Positions 62,432-64,000 of a stretch of DNA of 64,000 bases are shown piece after piece. The notes beneath the pieces were generated by a model. It did not search any database and was not told where the DNA came from. It was given only the letters and a program-made list of their open reading frames with translations. A program made the translations under genes and the position numbers. Every line of letters begins with the position of its first letter. Positions within the stretch are counted from its first letter, which is position 1. This DNA comes from CAVQEK01 sp963711495. GTDB taxonomy: Bacteria; Bacteroidota; Bacteroidia; Cytophagales; Cyclobacteriaceae. Location of the stretch: positions 558,001 through 622,000 of the forward strand of contig CAVQEK010000004.1 in NCBI GenBank assembly GCA_963711495.1, in the 5' to 3' direction.

Positions 62432-62953
62432 ATGGATGTACTCATTGAATTCGGAAAAATTTTGTTGCCTGCGGGTTTGGTACTTTATGCCATGTACCTC
62501 ACCATGAAATCCATTCTCCAGAAAGAGGTGGAAAAAAGGGTGATGGATTATAAAATTGAAAATAGTAAAATAGTAATGCCCATCAGGTTGCAGGCCTTTG
62601 AGCGGATTTGTTTGTTTCTCGAGCGTATAATGCCAAACAATCTGGTGTTGCGTCTTAACCAAACTAATCTTTCAGCCAAACAATTTCGCCTGATTTTGCT
62701 TAATGAAATCAGGGAGGAGTTTAATCATAACCTTTCCCAGCAAGTATATTTGAGTGATCGCGCATGGGGCATGATCAAGAATTCTGTTGAGGATGTAATT
62801 GCTTTGATCAACACCTGTTCGGAAAAGCTCGATAAAGAGGCCAAGAGTGTTGAACTGGCCAAAGAAGTATTTAATGAGATCGAAAGGCGTGGAACGGATC
62901 CTGTTTCCGGCACATTATCACTGGTGAAAGCAGAGATACGCGAAGCGTTTTAA
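62432..62953 (+). CDS. Conserved membrane-anchored protein of unknown function
   Basis: 173 residues. One membrane segment (about 8-27, GKILLPAGLVLYAMYLTMK), then a helical cytoplasmic part with RLQAFERICLFLERIMPNNL and SLVKAEIREAF, a pattern conserved among Bacteroidota. No named domain. It is 17 bases upstream of the YkvA gene on the same strand. Confidence 0.78.
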   Translation: MDVLIEFGKILLPAGLVLYAMYLTMKSILQKEVEKRVMDYKIENSKIVMPIRLQAFERICLFLERIMPNNLVLRLNQTNLSAKQFRLILLNEIREEFNHNLSQQVYLSDRAWGMIKNSVEDVIALINTCSEKLDKEAKSVELAKEVFNEIERRGTDPVSGTLSLVKAEIREAF

Positions 62954-62970
62954 ACTTGAATAAAATTATT

Positions 62971-63399
62971 ATGACTTCCAAAAACTTCGCACGCAGTATT
63001 TTTTTCAGAAGAGCCTTGGGTAAGGCCTTTGCGATTGTCAATGACCCAAACCAAATGAATAATTTGGTGAATACGGTAAAAACAAAAATCAGCAATATCG
63101 ATGAAGGGCGTCATGCCATGGACAATTTTTTAAGCAAAATAAAGACATTGATGCGAATGGTCCGGGACTATATCCGTGGTGATTATCGCGAAATTCCGTG
63201 GAAATCACTGATCATGATCCTTGCCGGATTGTTGTATTTTCTTATGCCACTGGATGCAATACCGGATTTCATCCCAGGTGCTGGGTTTATCGATGATATT
63301 TCCATCATTATGCTCGTATTTAAAAGTATTTCGGATGATATTCATAATTACGAGCTATTCGAAGAATCCCGGATAGAAGAGATTGGATCATATGAGTGA
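62971..63399 (+). CDS. YkvA-family (DUF1232) protein
   Basis: 142 residues from ATG 62971 (the upstream in-frame TTG at 62956 would add five residues). The N-terminal half is basic and helical. C-terminal IPWKSLIMILAGLLYFLMP and LDAIPDFIPGAGFIDDISII is the DUF1232 signature with two membrane-proximal helices. Function unknown. It overlaps the next gene by 8 bases, so the two are coupled. Confidence 0.88.
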   Translation: MTSKNFARSIFFRRALGKAFAIVNDPNQMNNLVNTVKTKISNIDEGRHAMDNFLSKIKTLMRMVRDYIRGDYREIPWKSLIMILAGLLYFLMPLDAIPDFIPGAGFIDDISIIMLVFKSISDDIHNYELFEESRIEEIGSYE

Positions 63400-64000
63400 G
63401 GACTTCGCAAAAAAAGGGAAAACAGCATTGATCGCCGGCGCTACCGGATTAGTCGGTGGGGAAGTGCTAAAATTATTAATAGAAGAGGCACAATATAAAA
63501 AAGTAATTGTCTTTACCCGCCGGGAACTTTCCTATAAGGACACAAAAATTGAACAACACATCGTCGATTTTAACCAACTGGAAAAATACCAATCTTTTGT
63601 CAAGGCCGATCATGTTTTCTGTTGCCTGGGCACTACCATGAAAAAGGCCGGAAGTAAGGAAAATTTTTACAGGGTCGATTTTAAGTATTCTTATGAACTG
63701 GCCCGATTGGCTAAGGAAAATAATGTTTTACAGTTTAACCTGATATCCTCAATAGGCGCGAACAAAAGATCGTTGGTTTTTTACAATAAAGTAAAAGGAG
63801 AACTGGAGACAGCCATTGCTCAGTTGGGGTTTTATATTTTTAATATATTCAGACCATCATTGTTGTTGGGAGATCGTAAGGAAAACCGCACCGGAGAGAA
63901 ATTTGGTATTATGCTAGCTTCTGTCATTGCGCCTTTATTGATGGGCGGCCTTAAAAAATACAGGGCAGTAGACGCTCAATTATTGGCCAAAGCCATGATC
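63392..64000 (+). CDS. NAD(P)-binding oxidoreductase of the HTATIP2-like (atypical SDR) family, N-terminal part
   Basis: Runs off the right edge of the window. Translation from ATG 63392 gives the Rossmann motif GKTALIAGATGLVGGEVLK at the N-terminus, then VFCCLGTTMKKAGSKENF and VDFKYSYELARLAKENNVLQ, a LISSIGANKRS active-site-like block and NIFRPSLLLGDRKENRTGEK. This matches TIP30/YbjT-like atypical short-chain dehydrogenases. About 203 residues are visible, nearly the whole of a typical 210-230-residue protein. Start overlaps the YkvA stop by 8 bases. Confidence 0.82.
   Translation, partial: MSEDFAKKGKTALIAGATGLVGGEVLKLLIEEAQYKKVIVFTRRELSYKDTKIEQHIVDFNQLEKYQSFVKADHVFCCLGTTMKKAGSKENFYRVDFKYSYELARLAKENNVLQFNLISSIGANKRSLVFYNKVKGELETAIAQLGFYIFNIFRPSLLLGDRKENRTGEKFGIMLASVIAPLLMGGLKKYRAVDAQLLAKAMI

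Overview
This window is a gene-dense stretch of a Bacteroidota chromosome, most like the Saprospiria/Chitinophagia side of the phylum (the lineage is an inference). Several things point there. Shine-Dalgarno sequences are almost absent. Promoters look like the Bacteroidota type (TTTG, a spacer of about 17-23, then TAnnTTTG). Several genes belong to families largely confined to the phylum: a DUF3822 gene beside coaD, a DUF5916 outer-membrane protein, a DUF6089/PorG-like barrel, a long LysS, and a fused DAHP synthase-chorismate mutase. Base composition is even and AT-rich. I see no insertion sequence, prophage, integrase or CRISPR array, so this is mostly core genome. 

Layout. 1-6.8 kb: the 5' end of an asparagine synthase gene (cut by the window edge), an ECF-type sigma factor with an overlapping small partner gene, uvrA, a secreted FKBP-type isomerase, a secreted unknown, and a degenerate receiver-domain protein. 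7-12.4 kb: an alpha-glucan (glycogen) cluster with a GT35 phosphorylase-like protein, a glycogen-synthase-like glycosyltransferase and a convergent branching enzyme. 12.4-15.3 kb: an AT-rich region with two paralogous small secreted proteins that share an upstream element, 5' leader words and a perfect 47-nt 3' repeat, followed by tRNA-His. 15.3-24.2 kb: pyrC, a DEAD-box helicase, full-length gcvP, a TlpA-like thioredoxin and an NfeD-type membrane protease. 24.6-36.8 kb: a LysM/DPBB protein, a TIGR02757 protein, pyrE, two Nudix hydrolases, coaD-DUF3822, a RecD-like helicase, DUF1573, DUF3267 and DUF423 genes, a YggS-type PLP protein, a GH3-family enzyme and a LysE transporter. 36.8-43 kb: an M42 peptidase, shikimate-pathway genes (aroA; the DAHP synthase-chorismate mutase fusion with aroB) and proline dehydrogenase. 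43-55 kb: lysS and a set of envelope genes (DUF5916, SPOR-OmpA, DUF6089 barrel, lptD, amidase, MlaD). 55-64 kb: a SirB1-like protein, mgtE, uppP, a cupin, an Sfp-type phosphopantetheinyl transferase, a WD40 protein, a DivIVA-domain protein with folB, an IscA-like protein lacking its C-terminal cysteines, a YkvA protein, and the 5' part of an NAD(P)-binding oxidoreductase that runs off the end. 

I did not find a clear new multi-gene system. The best leads are smaller. The GT35 protein has Thr where phosphorylases carry the PLP lysine. A copy of the 16S rRNA 3' tail (anti-Shine-Dalgarno) sits just before the start codon of the neighbouring glycosyltransferase. The duplicated small secreted proteins share a 14-nt upstream element at nearly the same distance from their promoters and an exact 47-nt repeat beside their terminators. 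A possible short RNA lies in the adjacent 0.8-kb gene-free region. Two genes at the window edges (asnB and the oxidoreductase) were recognised by reading the sequence directly.
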